Made by a program: the position numbers and the translations under genes
Assembly (NCBI GenBank): GCA_947244325.1
Contig: CAMXJY010000008.1
Span: 1-64,000 of the forward strand
DNA: 64,000 nucleotides
Direction of reading: 5' to 3'
Origin: an uncultured Clostridium sp.
Lineage (GTDB): Bacteria; Bacillota; Clostridia; TANB77; CAG-508
In this document: positions 54,547-64,000 of the stretch, piece by piece
How positions within the stretch are numbered: position 1 is the first letter of the stretch
How the letters are laid out: each line of letters starts with the position of its first letter
Notes under the pieces: generated by a model
What the model saw: the letters and a program-made list of their open reading frames with translations, nothing else
The model's database searches: none
What the model was told of the DNA's origin: nothing

Positions 54547-56778
54547 CTATTTTACTTCAAGCAACTCTGACATATTATCAGTATAAAAAATATCCAATTT
54601 ACTCATTGCTCTAGTTATAGCAACATATAATAATTTTATATCTAAGCTATTGTTTTGATATTTATCACTATTTACATTAAATAAAATTACACTATCAAAT
54701 TCTAATCCTTTTGCTAAATATGATGGAACTATTGAAATTCCTGCATGATATTCAGAGTCTTTACTTTGTATTAGTTTTACATCTTTATTGTATTTTTGTA
54801 TTTTCTTTTTTATATTTTTACACTCATCAATATCTTTTCCTATTATTGCTATAGATTTATAACCTAAATTTAAGTATTCATCTATTCTTTGTACACATTC
54901 TTTTACAATCTCATCTTCTGATTCTGATTTTACTATATGAATTGAATCTTTTCCATCTATAACTGGTTTTCCTTTTATTATAAATTGTTTTTCAAATTCA
55001 GGAAGTTTATCTATAACATCATTTGCTTTATACATTATTTCTTTTGTAGTTCTATAGGTTTTCTCTAAAGTTGTATAAATTGCATTTCCTTCTGGAAATT
55101 CTACGTCTATGAACTTTTTCCAGTTTTCTATTCCTCTATATGAATGTACTCCTTGCGCTATGTCTCCTAAAATTGTCATTGAATTACTTTTTAAAATTGT
55201 TTTTAGTACACTAAATTGAAATTCTCCATAATCTTGTGCTTCATCTATAATAACATGTCTTAAGCTCTTTTTTATTTTTGAACCATATACTTTATAATGA
55301 ATATAAATTATTGGTGCTAAATCTTCAAAGGTAATTTCATTTTTATTAAGATTCCTCATTGTATTTTTTACCAAATATTCTGCTAAAGTTTTATTCTCTA
55401 TTTTTTCATAAATATAATTTTGTATAAAATCTTTATAATGTTCTACACAATCTTTTTTATTTATTTCATTAAAATATATGTCTACTACTTTTATATTATC
55501 ATTATATATTTTTTTAAGTAATTCTTCTGTTTCTTCAAATATCTCAATTCTTTTTGTTCTTTTTTCTTCTTCTGTTAAGCTTGTATCTTTAAGCATTTTA
55601 TTTATCTTAAATTTTCTTTTTGCTGTTATTGCTTCTACTATTGTATCTTTATTATTTTTTATTTTTGAAAATACATGTTTTTTTACTTCATTAATTCTTT
55701 TTTCAAAATCTAGTTCTTTATATTCTTCTATAAATAATTTTTTGATATTTTCATATCTCATTATCCTTATATTCTCAATAATAAAATCTTTTTTAGGTAA
55801 ATAATTATCTTCTACTTCTTTTAAATATCCATCTACAATTTCTTTAAATTGTATTGATGATTTTAATTTTGATTCTTTTATAATTGTTTCAATATCTCCA
55901 TTATTTATCTCATCAAACTCTTTATTTACAATTGTTACTAACTTTTCATTACTGTCAGATATTTTTAATTTTTTTCCTATTATTTCATATGCTAAATCTT
56001 CAAATGTATATTGTTTTACATTTTCTACACCTAAGTCTGGTAGTACATTTGAAATATAATTTAAAAAGAATTTTGTTGGAGCTATTATCATAAAGTTTTC
56101 TGGGTCAAATTGTTTATCATAATTATAAATTAAATATGCAATTCTATGTAGGGCAATTGTTGTTTTTCCACTTCCTGCAACTCCTTGTACTATTAGAGCT
56201 TTATTCATGTTTTCCCTAATTATGTTATTTTGTTCTCCTTGTATTGTAGCAACAATATTTTTTAATCTATCATCAGCTTTTTCAGCAAGTGCTACTTGTA
56301 ATAATTCATCATTTGTTTTTAAATCAATGTCAGAATATTTCTCAAGCACTTGATTTTCAATAAAATATTGTCTTTTTAAAGATATATCTCCTTCTACTGT
56401 TCCTTCTGGTGATTCATAACTTGATTTTCCAATTCTTCCATCATAATAGAGATTTGATATTGGTGCTCTCCAATCAATAATTATTGGTTTTTGTGTATTA
56501 CTATCTAATATTGATAGCTTTCCTATGTACAATTCTTCTTTTTCCTCATCTTTTGCTTTGAAATCTATTCTTGCAAAATATGGCTTACTCTTAATCTTCT
56601 TTAAATCAGATAACTTTTTATGATTCAAATATTCTAAATGTGCTCTAACATATGCTTGTTCATCATATGCACTACTATCTTTTCCTAAGTGTTCCTCTAG
56701 TTCTTTTTCCTCATAATTAAGCTGATTTACTGTTTGTTTTAATTTTTCTTTTTCTCTTAAAAATTCTTTTTCTTCCAT
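54547..56778 (-). CDS. helD: HelD-family UvrD-like helicase
   Basis: A 743-residue SF1 helicase-like protein of the HelD group, which in Bacillus releases stalled RNA polymerase. Walker A is in LIVQGVAGSGKTTIALHRIAYL (about residue 195), DEAQDYGEFQFSVL (motif II) near 510, TLEKTYRTTKEIM near 575, and KGLEFDSVILFNV and AITRAMSKLDIFY near the end. The N-terminal coiled coil (residues 1-60) is typical of HelD. DNA repair use is an alternative. Confidence 0.88.
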   Translation of the reverse strand: MEEKEFLREKEKLKQTVNQLNYEEKELEEHLGKDSSAYDEQAYVRAHLEYLNHKKLSDLKKIKSKPYFARIDFKAKDEEKEELYIGKLSILDSNTQKPIIIDWRAPISNLYYDGRIGKSSYESPEGTVEGDISLKRQYFIENQVLEKYSDIDLKTNDELLQVALAEKADDRLKNIVATIQGEQNNIIRENMNKALIVQGVAGSGKTTIALHRIAYLIYNYDKQFDPENFMIIAPTKFFLNYISNVLPDLGVENVKQYTFEDLAYEIIGKKLKISDSNEKLVTIVNKEFDEINNGDIETIIKESKLKSSIQFKEIVDGYLKEVEDNYLPKKDFIIENIRIMRYENIKKLFIEEYKELDFEKRINEVKKHVFSKIKNNKDTIVEAITAKRKFKINKMLKDTSLTEEEKRTKRIEIFEETEELLKKIYNDNIKVVDIYFNEINKKDCVEHYKDFIQNYIYEKIENKTLAEYLVKNTMRNLNKNEITFEDLAPIIYIHYKVYGSKIKKSLRHVIIDEAQDYGEFQFSVLKTILKSNSMTILGDIAQGVHSYRGIENWKKFIDVEFPEGNAIYTTLEKTYRTTKEIMYKANDVIDKLPEFEKQFIIKGKPVIDGKDSIHIVKSESEDEIVKECVQRIDEYLNLGYKSIAIIGKDIDECKNIKKKIQKYNKDVKLIQSKDSEYHAGISIVPSYLAKGLEFDSVILFNVNSDKYQNNSLDIKLLYVAITRAMSKLDIFYTDNMSELLEVK

Positions 56779-56860
56779 TTTTAAACCTCCTTCTTTATTT
56801 TAAAAATAGATTTCTAATTTCAAAACAATTAAATTTTTAAAATCAGAACTTCCAGTTAGA

Positions 56861-56901
56861 AAAACAAGAAAAGACATCTATACTAATTTTATAGATGTCT
56901 T
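56861..56901 (-). terminator. Intrinsic terminator ending the AAA operon
   Basis: A perfect 11-bp stem AAGACATCTAT/ATAGATGTCTT (56871-56901) with a 9-nt loop, and a T-rich run after it on the minus strand. It lies past the stop of the gene at 56980. Confidence 0.8.
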
Positions 56902-56979
56902 CCCCTCTATTTGTAATCTGTGCTAAATTATAGCATAGATTTATTTATTATTCAAGTTATTTATATAAGTTTATTGCAC

Positions 56980-57441
56980 TTACGAATTTCTTTTAAATAT
57001 ACTTTTTATTTTTTCAAATAATATAGTATACCACTTACTTTTTGGTAGTTCTACCAAGGCTTTATCATCTTCTACAACCTCAGAATTATTATCTATTTTA
57101 ATATTTTTATTTTGGAATATTTTATCTGGATTATACTTTTCTCTTTGAATTTCATCATATTGTTTTTGATTTAATTCAAAGGTTTTATTAATCTCAATTT
57201 TTTCTTCTTCACTACACATATAATCTCTATATAATATTGATAAAATTGCTTTACTTTCTTCTGATATATTTTGATTTTTAATCTCTGTGTTTTCTTTTAA
57301 ATCGATTTTTTTATTACATTCCTCAGTTTTTGATTGTAATGCTTCAAGAACTTTATATGGTATTTTGCAAACTAAAGAACTATCTGAATTATATAAAACT
57401 TCAATTACCTCTGTTGCAACTTCAGCACTTAATTCTTCCAT
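56980..57441 (-). CDS. Hypothetical protein, 153 aa
   Basis: Not recognised. Soluble, acidic and helical. The N-terminus (EELSAEVATEVIEVLYNS) and the C-terminus (SKWYTILFEKIKSIFKRNS) suggest an amphipathic C-terminal helix that could bind a membrane. It is 37 bases downstream of another unknown gene in an operon led by the double-AAA protein; a shared role is likely but unproved. Confidence 0.6.
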   Translation of the reverse strand: MEELSAEVATEVIEVLYNSDSSLVCKIPYKVLEALQSKTEECNKKIDLKENTEIKNQNISEESKAILSILYRDYMCSEEEKIEINKTFELNQKQYDEIQREKYNPDKIFQNKNIKIDNNSEVVEDDKALVELPKSKWYTILFEKIKSIFKRNS

Positions 57442-57478
57442 GTTATCTTTCGTATGATTAATTCATACTCTCCTTTCT

Positions 57479-58222
57479 TTAAACTCTTGGATCTTCATCA
57501 ATAGTTTTATTTCCTAATTTTTCATATTTTTCTGGATTTAATTTTTTATCTATAAAACGTCCTAATTTACTAATTGCTTTAGAAACAACTCCTGTTCTTT
57601 CTTGTGCTGCACAACTACCAAAATCTCTTATATCAAAAATGTTTTTTCCTAATTGTGCTTTTCCTATAGCTCTTTCTAAAACATCTGTCTCTCTAACTAT
57701 TTTGCTTATTGGCATCTCATAAGGTTGTATTTGAAATTGTTCGCACATAACTTTATGAGCAGCTAATGTCTCATCAACAATTCTTTCTAATCCCATAAAT
57801 GATGTTCTTGAGTAAGAATAGTCTGGACATTTACTTTGCTTTTGGGCTATTTGACTAACCATTTCAATATCTTCTGATGATAATGCTAATATTCCATTAT
57901 TATAAATATATCTTGGATGTTCTCCTGTAACTCTTCTTACTGAATCTATGCTTGTATCACTTATACGATTTAATCCCATTGTTCCTATTCTATTTCCTTG
58001 ATTCAAATCATGATATGCATTATACAATTGTCCTATTTGATATGCTCTTAAATTTTCAAAAGATTTTTGGTCCATATTGGCTAATTTTCTATATTCATTT
58101 TGGTCTATACCACTATTCATAAGCATTCTTCTTTGATATCTTTCTTGGGCTTGTATATCTTTTGCTTGTGATAGCATTCCTACTCCGTTGTTCTGTTGTT
58201 TGTAATGCCGCAAAATATTCAT
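57479..58222 (-). CDS. Hypothetical protein, possibly frameshifted at its 5' end
   Basis: Not recognised: 247 residues, soluble, helical, with a basic C-terminal part (KLGRFIDKKLNPEKYEKLGN). The ATG at 58222 lacks a ribosome binding site. A better start, 58247, has AAAGGAG 6 bases upstream and reads MGNSDYTYNEYFAALQ, but in a different frame (+1) that stops after about 41 codons. This suggests a frameshift between about 58130 and 58220, or recent damage. It lies between the AAA gene and another unknown gene in one operon. Confidence 0.5.
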   Translation of the reverse strand: MNILRHYKQQNNGVGMLSQAKDIQAQERYQRRMLMNSGIDQNEYRKLANMDQKSFENLRAYQIGQLYNAYHDLNQGNRIGTMGLNRISDTSIDSVRRVTGEHPRYIYNNGILALSSEDIEMVSQIAQKQSKCPDYSYSRTSFMGLERIVDETLAAHKVMCEQFQIQPYEMPISKIVRETDVLERAIGKAQLGKNIFDIRDFGSCAAQERTGVVSKAISKLGRFIDKKLNPEKYEKLGNKTIDEDPRV

Positions 58223-58347
58223 TATATGTATAATCTGAATTTCCCATCTTTTTCTCCTTTAATACTTTAACTATAATTATTATAATTTATACTTTTTTTA
58301 TAGTCAATTATTAATATTTACTTTTAAATTCACTTTACCAAAAGCAC

Positions 58348-61300
58348 CTAAAACCCTATTCTTTTTCTTGATTCTTCTGCTTTTACATCTGGTATATCTT
58401 CTTCTGTAAATGTAAGTAATCTATCCATATCTGTAATTTCTCTTGTTTTTATAGCATGTTCTATTAATATTTTTTGAACAGTATTTTCAACAAATCTACC
58501 ATTACCAAAGTTTTCTACTTCTTTTGCATCTGTTAATATTTTTTGAACCCTTGATTTAGCTCCTTCATCTGCTTTAAAGCCTTTATCTGCCACTTTTTTA
58601 TCAAAGATTTTCATTAAGTCTTCTACACTATAATCTTCAAAATCAATTTCATATCCTATTCTTGATTTTAATCCTGGATTTAAGTCTCTAAATTTTTTCA
58701 TTTCATCTGTATATCCTGCAAAGATTATTATTAATCTTCCTTGATAATCTTCCATTGCTTTTAAAAGTGTTGCTACACATTCTGCTGAATAACTTGCATT
58801 TGTACCATTATGTTCCATTATTGAATATGCTTCATCTATAAATAGTACTCCATCTAATGCAGATTCTATAACAGCTTGTGTTTTTGGTCCTGTTTGTCCT
58901 AAAAACTCACCTATTAAATCTTGTGATTGTACTTCAACTAATTTATCTCTTTTTACATATCCTAAATTATAATATATCTCTGCTAAAAGTCTTGCTACTG
59001 TTGTTTTTCCTGTTCCAGCATTTCCTTTAAATATCATATGCATATTAAAATCTGGATTTCTATCTAATTTTTTATTTAATTCAATTACTGAAACAAATCC
59101 ATTAATATTTTCTTTTACACTATCTAATCCTATTAAAGAATTTAAGTCTTTTAATATTTCATTAACTCCACGTTCTTTGTCTTTTTTAGTTTCTTGAAAA
59201 CTTTGTATATCTTTATTTGTTATAGTTTTTAATAATTTATCATCTTCGCAATTGCCTGCATGTGTAAGTACTAATCTATCAAATAAATTAGTAACAAAAC
59301 GTGCATTTCCAAAGTTTCTTCCTACTTTATTTTTCATTATGATTTTTTCTACTTTTTCAATAACACCATCCTCTAAAGTGAATTCATTTCCTTCTACTTC
59401 ATCTTTAAAGATTTGTAATAATTCTTCTTTTGAAAAGTCTGAAAATTCTAATTCATATCCAATTCTTGACATTAATCCTTGGTTTGCATTTATAAAGTCA
59501 TTCATTTCTTTTGTATATCCTGCAAAGATTATTACTAATCTATCTTTATAAAGTTCCATTGCTTTACAAATTGTAGCCATACATTCTGCTGGATAATTTG
59601 ATGTTGCTCCTCCTTTACTTGCCATAATTGTGTATGCTTCATCAATAAATAATACTCCATCTAATGCAGAATCTATAACTGCTTGTGTTTTTGGTGCTGT
59701 TTCTCCTAAGTGAGAACCTATTAAATCTTTACTTGTAACTTCTATTATTTTGTTTTCTCTTATAAATCCTAATTTATAAAATAGTTCAGCCATAAGTCTT
59801 GCTACTGTTGTTTTTCCTGTTCCTGAATTTCCTTTAAATATCATGTTTAAGTTTGCAAAACCTTCTGTATCTATTTTTTTACTATAATCTAAATATTTCA
59901 AAAATTCATTTATATTTGCTTTTACTTCACTTAATCCTACTAATCCATTTATATCCTCTAAGATTTCTTTTACTTCTCTAGTTTCAAGTTCTTGTGGCAC
60001 GTCTTCTGGTAAGAATGAATTTTTTATTTCTAATAACTTAAATTTATCAAATACTATAGAGTTATAAAGATTATCAATATAAGCATATTCATCCATAGTA
60101 TCTGCATAATATGTAGCTTTGATATAATTCTCTAATTTTTCTGAGAATTCTTCATCTATTTGCATAATACTTTCTAATCTTTTTATAACTTTATTTTTTA
60201 TTTTTATTGCGTCTAATCCATCAATATATATTTTTCTATTTATTAAGCTATTCATAATCATTGGATGTTTTTGTGTTAAATCTTTAAGTACTGCTTCATT
60301 TTCTACAAAAAATGTAATTGACCTTCTATTTTTACAATTAAATTTTTCTATTGATGTAAATAATGCATCAACTCTGTACTCGTTTAAAGTCTTTATTTTA
60401 TCCATATTTTCAAAGATTACAACATCATTATCACTATAAATTTTATCAACTTGCATTATCATATCTGTTGAATCTTTTGTTCTTTTTACAAGCATTTCTG
60501 TGTCTACCCATAAAGTTGCTTTATTAGTAATATAGTTAAAAGTTCTTACATATCTATTTATTATATTTATTACTTTATCTGAAATTATAGTATTTTTAGT
60601 AAATAGTCCAATATTAAAATGAATATATGGTAAATCCTCATTAAAGTAATAATTTCTTATGTATGTAAGTATTGATATTATTTCTTCTTTTTCTTTATCT
60701 GAACATTCTAATTCTTCTACAGAATGAACATATTGATTATAATATGCTACTCTAAATTCACTTTCTTTAAAATTTCTTTTGTCTAGTATTGTTTTTATAA
60801 CTACTTGCTCATCTATGTTATTTCTTGTACATAAATATCTTATATATGCTGCAAGTTCAATTGGTGATTTATCAAATAAATATGAAAAGTTTTCAGTAAA
60901 TTTAATTTCTGATAAATTAATTTCCCCTTCTAAACCTTTATTTTCTTTATAAAATTCATTTAGATTATTAAAAAATGAATTATTTTTTACATTAAAATCT
61001 AAATATTTAAAATAAAGTTTTCCACTTTCTTCTCTTTCAAGTTTTATACTATCTGAAGATAAAAGCATTCCAGCACAAACTATATCCATAGAATTTTCTG
61101 CTAATTCTTCTACAGATTGTATTACAAAATCTATTAAATGTTGATCTTTATTATATTCTTTTTTTTCACTTGATATTAATTTATCAAATACTTTTTCTAT
61201 ATCAAATTTATTATCTGTAACACATTTTTTTATATAAGTAACTAACTTAAATGGACATACATCTGTATCAACATTGCAATATGAGCATTTTAAGCCCAAA

Positions 61301-61608
61301 TCATTATCTAAATTATTTAAGTTAAGTCTCCATGAATTTTTATATTCTCTTAAAGCGTAACCTACATAAAATAAAAATATTTTTTCTAATAAATCTTCTG
61401 AATCATCAAACTTTTTAGCACACAATTTTAAATATGAAAGTTCTAATATGTTTGTTGGTTTATCAACAAATTTATCTCCTTCTTTTACTTTTTCTGTTGT
61501 CATTGTATAACCAAGTAACTCTGTTTCATTAATAAATTTTGCCATTTTTATTTCATTTTGAGTGAATTTTTCTTTTATAAAATTTACAAAGTTTTCTGTT
61601 TCGTCCAT
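58348..61608 (-). CDS. Double AAA ATPase, SpoVK/CbxX-like
   Basis: A 1086-residue protein. About 560 N-terminal residues have no clear domain, apart from a Cys cluster (LKCSYCNVDTDVCPFK) that may bind zinc and a segment resembling a degenerate AAA core (VVIFENMDKIKTL). Two CbxX/CfxQ-type AAA domains follow: the first with MIFKGNSGTGKTTVARLM and GVLFIDEAYTIM, the second with MIFKGNAGTGKTTVARLL and GVLFIDEAYSIM, each followed by RxGYE(L/I)DF arginine regions. Members include SpoVK and EccA of type VII secretion. The fusion with the long N-terminus is unusual. First gene of an operon with two unknown genes. Confidence 0.85.
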   Translation of the reverse strand: MDETENFVNFIKEKFTQNEIKMAKFINETELLGYTMTTEKVKEGDKFVDKPTNILELSYLKLCAKKFDDSEDLLEKIFLFYVGYALREYKNSWRLNLNNLDNDLGLKCSYCNVDTDVCPFKLVTYIKKCVTDNKFDIEKVFDKLISSEKKEYNKDQHLIDFVIQSVEELAENSMDIVCAGMLLSSDSIKLEREESGKLYFKYLDFNVKNNSFFNNLNEFYKENKGLEGEINLSEIKFTENFSYLFDKSPIELAAYIRYLCTRNNIDEQVVIKTILDKRNFKESEFRVAYYNQYVHSVEELECSDKEKEEIISILTYIRNYYFNEDLPYIHFNIGLFTKNTIISDKVINIINRYVRTFNYITNKATLWVDTEMLVKRTKDSTDMIMQVDKIYSDNDVVIFENMDKIKTLNEYRVDALFTSIEKFNCKNRRSITFFVENEAVLKDLTQKHPMIMNSLINRKIYIDGLDAIKIKNKVIKRLESIMQIDEEFSEKLENYIKATYYADTMDEYAYIDNLYNSIVFDKFKLLEIKNSFLPEDVPQELETREVKEILEDINGLVGLSEVKANINEFLKYLDYSKKIDTEGFANLNMIFKGNSGTGKTTVARLMAELFYKLGFIRENKIIEVTSKDLIGSHLGETAPKTQAVIDSALDGVLFIDEAYTIMASKGGATSNYPAECMATICKAMELYKDRLVIIFAGYTKEMNDFINANQGLMSRIGYELEFSDFSKEELLQIFKDEVEGNEFTLEDGVIEKVEKIIMKNKVGRNFGNARFVTNLFDRLVLTHAGNCEDDKLLKTITNKDIQSFQETKKDKERGVNEILKDLNSLIGLDSVKENINGFVSVIELNKKLDRNPDFNMHMIFKGNAGTGKTTVARLLAEIYYNLGYVKRDKLVEVQSQDLIGEFLGQTGPKTQAVIESALDGVLFIDEAYSIMEHNGTNASYSAECVATLLKAMEDYQGRLIIIFAGYTDEMKKFRDLNPGLKSRIGYEIDFEDYSVEDLMKIFDKKVADKGFKADEGAKSRVQKILTDAKEVENFGNGRFVENTVQKILIEHAIKTREITDMDRLLTFTEEDIPDVKAEESRKRIGF

Positions 61609-61671
61609 ATTAAATTCTTTTCCTTTCTTACTTTGCGGAAAGAGAACACGTCTCTATCCATTATCATTCGT

Positions 61672-63003
61672 CTAAAAATTATTTTTTATTGCTTCTTCTA
61701 TTGCTCTTATATAGTTTTCCTTTTCATTTTGCATTATTTCTAAATCATTTTTTATATATCCTAATTCTATTTGATAACATTCAATTCCTTGATTAGAATT
61801 ATAATATTTATTTGCACTATATGATGTATTTCTTCCATCAACATATGCTCCTGTTGCTATTCCGCCAACTTCTCTTATTGTATATAAATATGGTGTATTT
61901 GTTGTTATATTATAAGGCTCATATCCTTTTTTATTTGCTGTAGCTGTATATTCTTTTATTACATTTGGTGTAAAATTTCTAACATATACTCCATCAAGTT
62001 TTTTAAAAGATGTATTATTAGAAAAATTTATACTTGAATATTCATTAATTTTATTTGACATTTCTCCTGCAAATTTTAAATCTGATTTACATGGAGCATA
62101 TATTTCAAAACCACTTAAATTTTTTACTCCATTATTTACATGAAATGATATCATAAGTTTTGCTTTTGTACCACAAGCTATTCCTATTCTTCCATCTTCA
62201 TCATACATATTTGTATATGTGTAAGAAGATGTATTATCATCATCTCTTGTTAATTTTACTTTATACCCATCTTCTTCTAATCTTTGTTTTAATAATTTAG
62301 CATATTCTAAAGTTAAATCCGCTTCTGTAACAGCTCCTTGCCTTTCTCCAACATCTTTGCCACCATGACCTGCATCTATAACTATATCATAAACCTCTTC
62401 TGGAAGAGATGTATCTTCTATACTCATGGTTAAAAGACTATATTCTTTATCGTCATGATTTACTTTATTAAAACCAATAATTGCTTTTTTATTTGCACCT
62501 TCTGATGTTATTGTATAATAATTTATATTATCATTATTTTCAGAAGCATTTGCAAAAGAATAATATTTTGGATTTACACTATTGTTCAATTTTAATCTAA
62601 GCAAAATATAATACTCTGAACCACTTTTTAATTTATCTATTGTAATTCCTATATTCATTGCTTCTTCTGAAAAAAATACTAGATTTCCTTCTTCAAAATT
62701 ATAACTTAAAGCATATGTTTCTTCATAACCATTTCCATCTGTTATAAATAATTTAGCACTTTCAAAATTATCTTTACTAATATTACTAAATTTTCCACTT
62801 ATATTAAAAGCTCGTCCATATGTATAAAAGCTTGTAGTCTCAGCAGTTTTACTTTGTATCATATTAAGTACATTACTTTCTGCTTCTTTTTGCTTTTTTT
62901 CTGGAATTGCTTTTTTAAATGTAATTGAAATACCAAGAATTATTCCTATTACCATAAGTATTAAAACAGCAGACTTAAATACTTTTTTTAGCATATCAAA
63001 CAC
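61672..63003 (-). CDS. N-acetylmuramoyl-L-alanine amidase (Amidase_3)
   Basis: Zinc-dependent peptidoglycan amidase. An N-terminal membrane helix (about residues 12-30) anchors it; a beta-rich extracytoplasmic region follows (about 50-205). The catalytic domain (about 208-443) has VIDAGHGGKDVGERQG, the zinc Glu in VTEADLTLEYAKLL, the zinc His in MISFHVNNG, and the catalytic Glu in QIELGYIKNDLE. Cleaves the bond between glycan and stem peptide, likely in cell separation or sporulation. 443 residues. Confidence 0.9.
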   Translation of the reverse strand: MFDMLKKVFKSAVLILMVIGIILGISITFKKAIPEKKQKEAESNVLNMIQSKTAETTSFYTYGRAFNISGKFSNISKDNFESAKLFITDGNGYEETYALSYNFEEGNLVFFSEEAMNIGITIDKLKSGSEYYILLRLKLNNSVNPKYYSFANASENNDNINYYTITSEGANKKAIIGFNKVNHDDKEYSLLTMSIEDTSLPEEVYDIVIDAGHGGKDVGERQGAVTEADLTLEYAKLLKQRLEEDGYKVKLTRDDDNTSSYTYTNMYDEDGRIGIACGTKAKLMISFHVNNGVKNLSGFEIYAPCKSDLKFAGEMSNKINEYSSINFSNNTSFKKLDGVYVRNFTPNVIKEYTATANKKGYEPYNITTNTPYLYTIREVGGIATGAYVDGRNTSYSANKYYNSNQGIECYQIELGYIKNDLEIMQNEKENYIRAIEEAIKNNF

Positions 63004-63082
63004 TCACATACATATATTTAGGTTTTATGACACCTATAAACTACATTTACTAATATAATTTTCTTGTATATTTCTTATAATT

Positions 63083-64000
63083 TTAATTAATTATCTCTGC
63101 AATTAAATCATAATCTCTAACTGATATTATCTTACATTTTATAAAATCTCCTGATTTTATTTTACCATTATTTTTTATGAATATTGTTCCATCTTCATTT
63201 GGTATATCCATATAACTTCTTGCACATATATATTTATTATCATCTGAAAATCCATCTACAATTGCTTCATATTCGTTTCCAATCTTCTCTTCAAGTTTTA
63301 TTTTTGATATTTTATTTTCTAAAGTCATTATTTTATCAAGTCTACTTTGTTTTGTTTTATAATGAACCTGCTCTTTTATTTTTGCTGCTGGTGTTCCATC
63401 TTCTTTAGAATACTTAAATACTCCTAATTTTTCAAATTTTGCACTATTTACAAATTCATACAATTCAAAAAAATCTTCTTCTGTTTCACCTGGAAATCCA
63501 ACTATCATAGTAGTTCTTAAAATCACATCTGGTATTTCTTTTCTTATTTTTTCTATTACTCTTTCTATTGATTTACTATCACTTTTTCTATTCATTCTTT
63601 TTAACACTTTATCTGAAAAATGTTGAAGTGGAATATCAAAGTAATTACAAATCTTATCATTATTTTTTACTGTTTGTATAAGCTCATCTGTTATACTTTC
63701 TGGATAAGCATATAAAAATCTAATCCATTTAAAGCCTTCTATTTTGCATAATTTTTCTAATAATTCTGCTAAACGTGGCTCTCCATAAATATCAATTCCA
63801 TATTTTGTAGTATCTTGTGCGATAACTATTAATTCTTTTATTCCACTTTTTGCAAGCTTATTTGCCTCTTCTAATATATCTTCCATTTTTCTACTTACAA
63901 ATGGACCTCTTATATATGGAATTGCACAATATGTACATCTATTACTACAGCCTTCTGCTATTTTTAAATATGCTGTAGCACTTCCTGTTGAAATAACTCT
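63083..64000 (-). CDS. rimO: Ribosomal S12 methylthiotransferase RimO, 5' end cut by window
   Basis: Radical SAM methylthiotransferase that modifies an Asp of ribosomal protein S12. The reading frame is open to the window edge at 64000, so the N-terminus is missing. The visible part begins just before the radical SAM cluster motif EGCSNRCTYCAIPYIRG, followed by QDTTKYGIDIYG, IRFLYAYPESIT, FDIPLQHFSDKVLKRMNR and MIVGFPGETEEDF, all typical of RimO rather than MiaB, and a C-terminal TRAM domain (about the last 60 residues). An internal ATG at 63886 is not the true start. Confidence 0.93.
   Translation of the reverse strand, partial: RVISTGSATAYLKIAEGCSNRCTYCAIPYIRGPFVSRKMEDILEEANKLAKSGIKELIVIAQDTTKYGIDIYGEPRLAELLEKLCKIEGFKWIRFLYAYPESITDELIQTVKNNDKICNYFDIPLQHFSDKVLKRMNRKSDSKSIERVIEKIRKEIPDVILRTTMIVGFPGETEEDFFELYEFVNSAKFEKLGVFKYSKEDGTPAAKIKEQVHYKTKQSRLDKIMTLENKISKIKLEEKIGNEYEAIVDGFSDDNKYICARSYMDIPNEDGTIFIKNNGKIKSGDFIKCKIISVRDYDLIAEIIN

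Noticed and set aside
61609..61671. AGAGA/TCTCT hairpin near 61640-61655
   Set aside because: A 5-bp stem inside a 63-base gap between two same-strand genes with no T-run on the minus strand; too weak to call a terminator.
1..64000. tRNA, rRNA and CRISPR arrays
   Set aside because: No cloverleaf with GTTCGA-type arm, no rRNA-like conserved blocks and no regularly spaced repeats were seen on reading both strands; a covariance-model scan would be decisive.

Overview
The window comes from a very AT-rich, low-GC Gram-positive bacterium, most likely an endospore-forming member of the Clostridia. The main evidence is a full-length Spo0A with a matching 0A box upstream, a SpoVK/CbxX-like AAA protein, many GGAGG-type ribosome binding sites, and AT-rich codon use. 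I see no rRNA or tRNA genes, no CRISPR array and no transposase. Most genes lie on the minus strand. The species cannot be named from the sequence alone.

Layout. 0.2-11 kb: metabolic and housekeeping genes (serine dehydratase, purine nucleoside phosphorylase, Spo0A, a YigZ/IMPACT protein, a flavoprotein, a WG-repeat protein, a polytopic membrane protein, Mn-dependent pyrophosphatase). 11.5-16.9 kb: two paralogous proteins of about 880 residues, each with about eight degenerate helix-turn-helix-like repeats, which I cannot assign to a known family. 16.9-21.5 kb: ABC-F ATPase, radical SAM protein, rRNA methyltransferase, deoxyribosyltransferase-like protein. 21.5-40.3 kb: a regulatory zone with four ECF sigma factor/membrane protein pairs, mixed with genes of visibly higher GC (a CoaB ligase with a broken nitrilase at 23.8-25.4 kb, a FAD dehydrogenase at 35.2-36.6 kb), a broken LysR regulator, an SPFH/SHOCT pair and a degenerate Spo0A paralogue. 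40.4-41.1 kb: a secreted-protein gene flanked by 15-bp inverted repeats. 41-50 kb: phenylalanine/tyrosine synthesis (aminotransferase, prephenate dehydratase, prephenate dehydrogenase), a CcdA/thioredoxin pair, HD and HAD enzymes, a phosphodiesterase, and a zeta-toxin-like kinase with a small partner. 50-54 kb: nucleotide-pool cleaning and salvage (MazG-like, Ham1-like, HAD, Upp) with a LysM lysozyme. 54.5-64 kb: HelD, a double-AAA operon with two unknown partners, a cell-wall amidase and a 5'-truncated RimO.

The most interesting element is the 0.5 kb gap after upp (54.17-54.53 kb). It has the full layout of a par/Fst-like type I toxin-antitoxin locus. A 27-codon peptide ORF with a TTG start lies behind a stem that covers its Shine-Dalgarno sequence. 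A convergent RNA of about 75 nt is driven by a perfect TTGACA-17-TATAAT promoter. A 10-bp direct repeat makes that RNA complementary to the start codon of the peptide, and the two terminator loops are complementary over 6 nt. The peptide does not match a toxin family I recognise. Other non-coding observations are a repeated multi-hairpin element (two full copies and a partial one) whose stems change while pairing is kept, and a 156-bp element with perfect 24-bp terminal inverted repeats.
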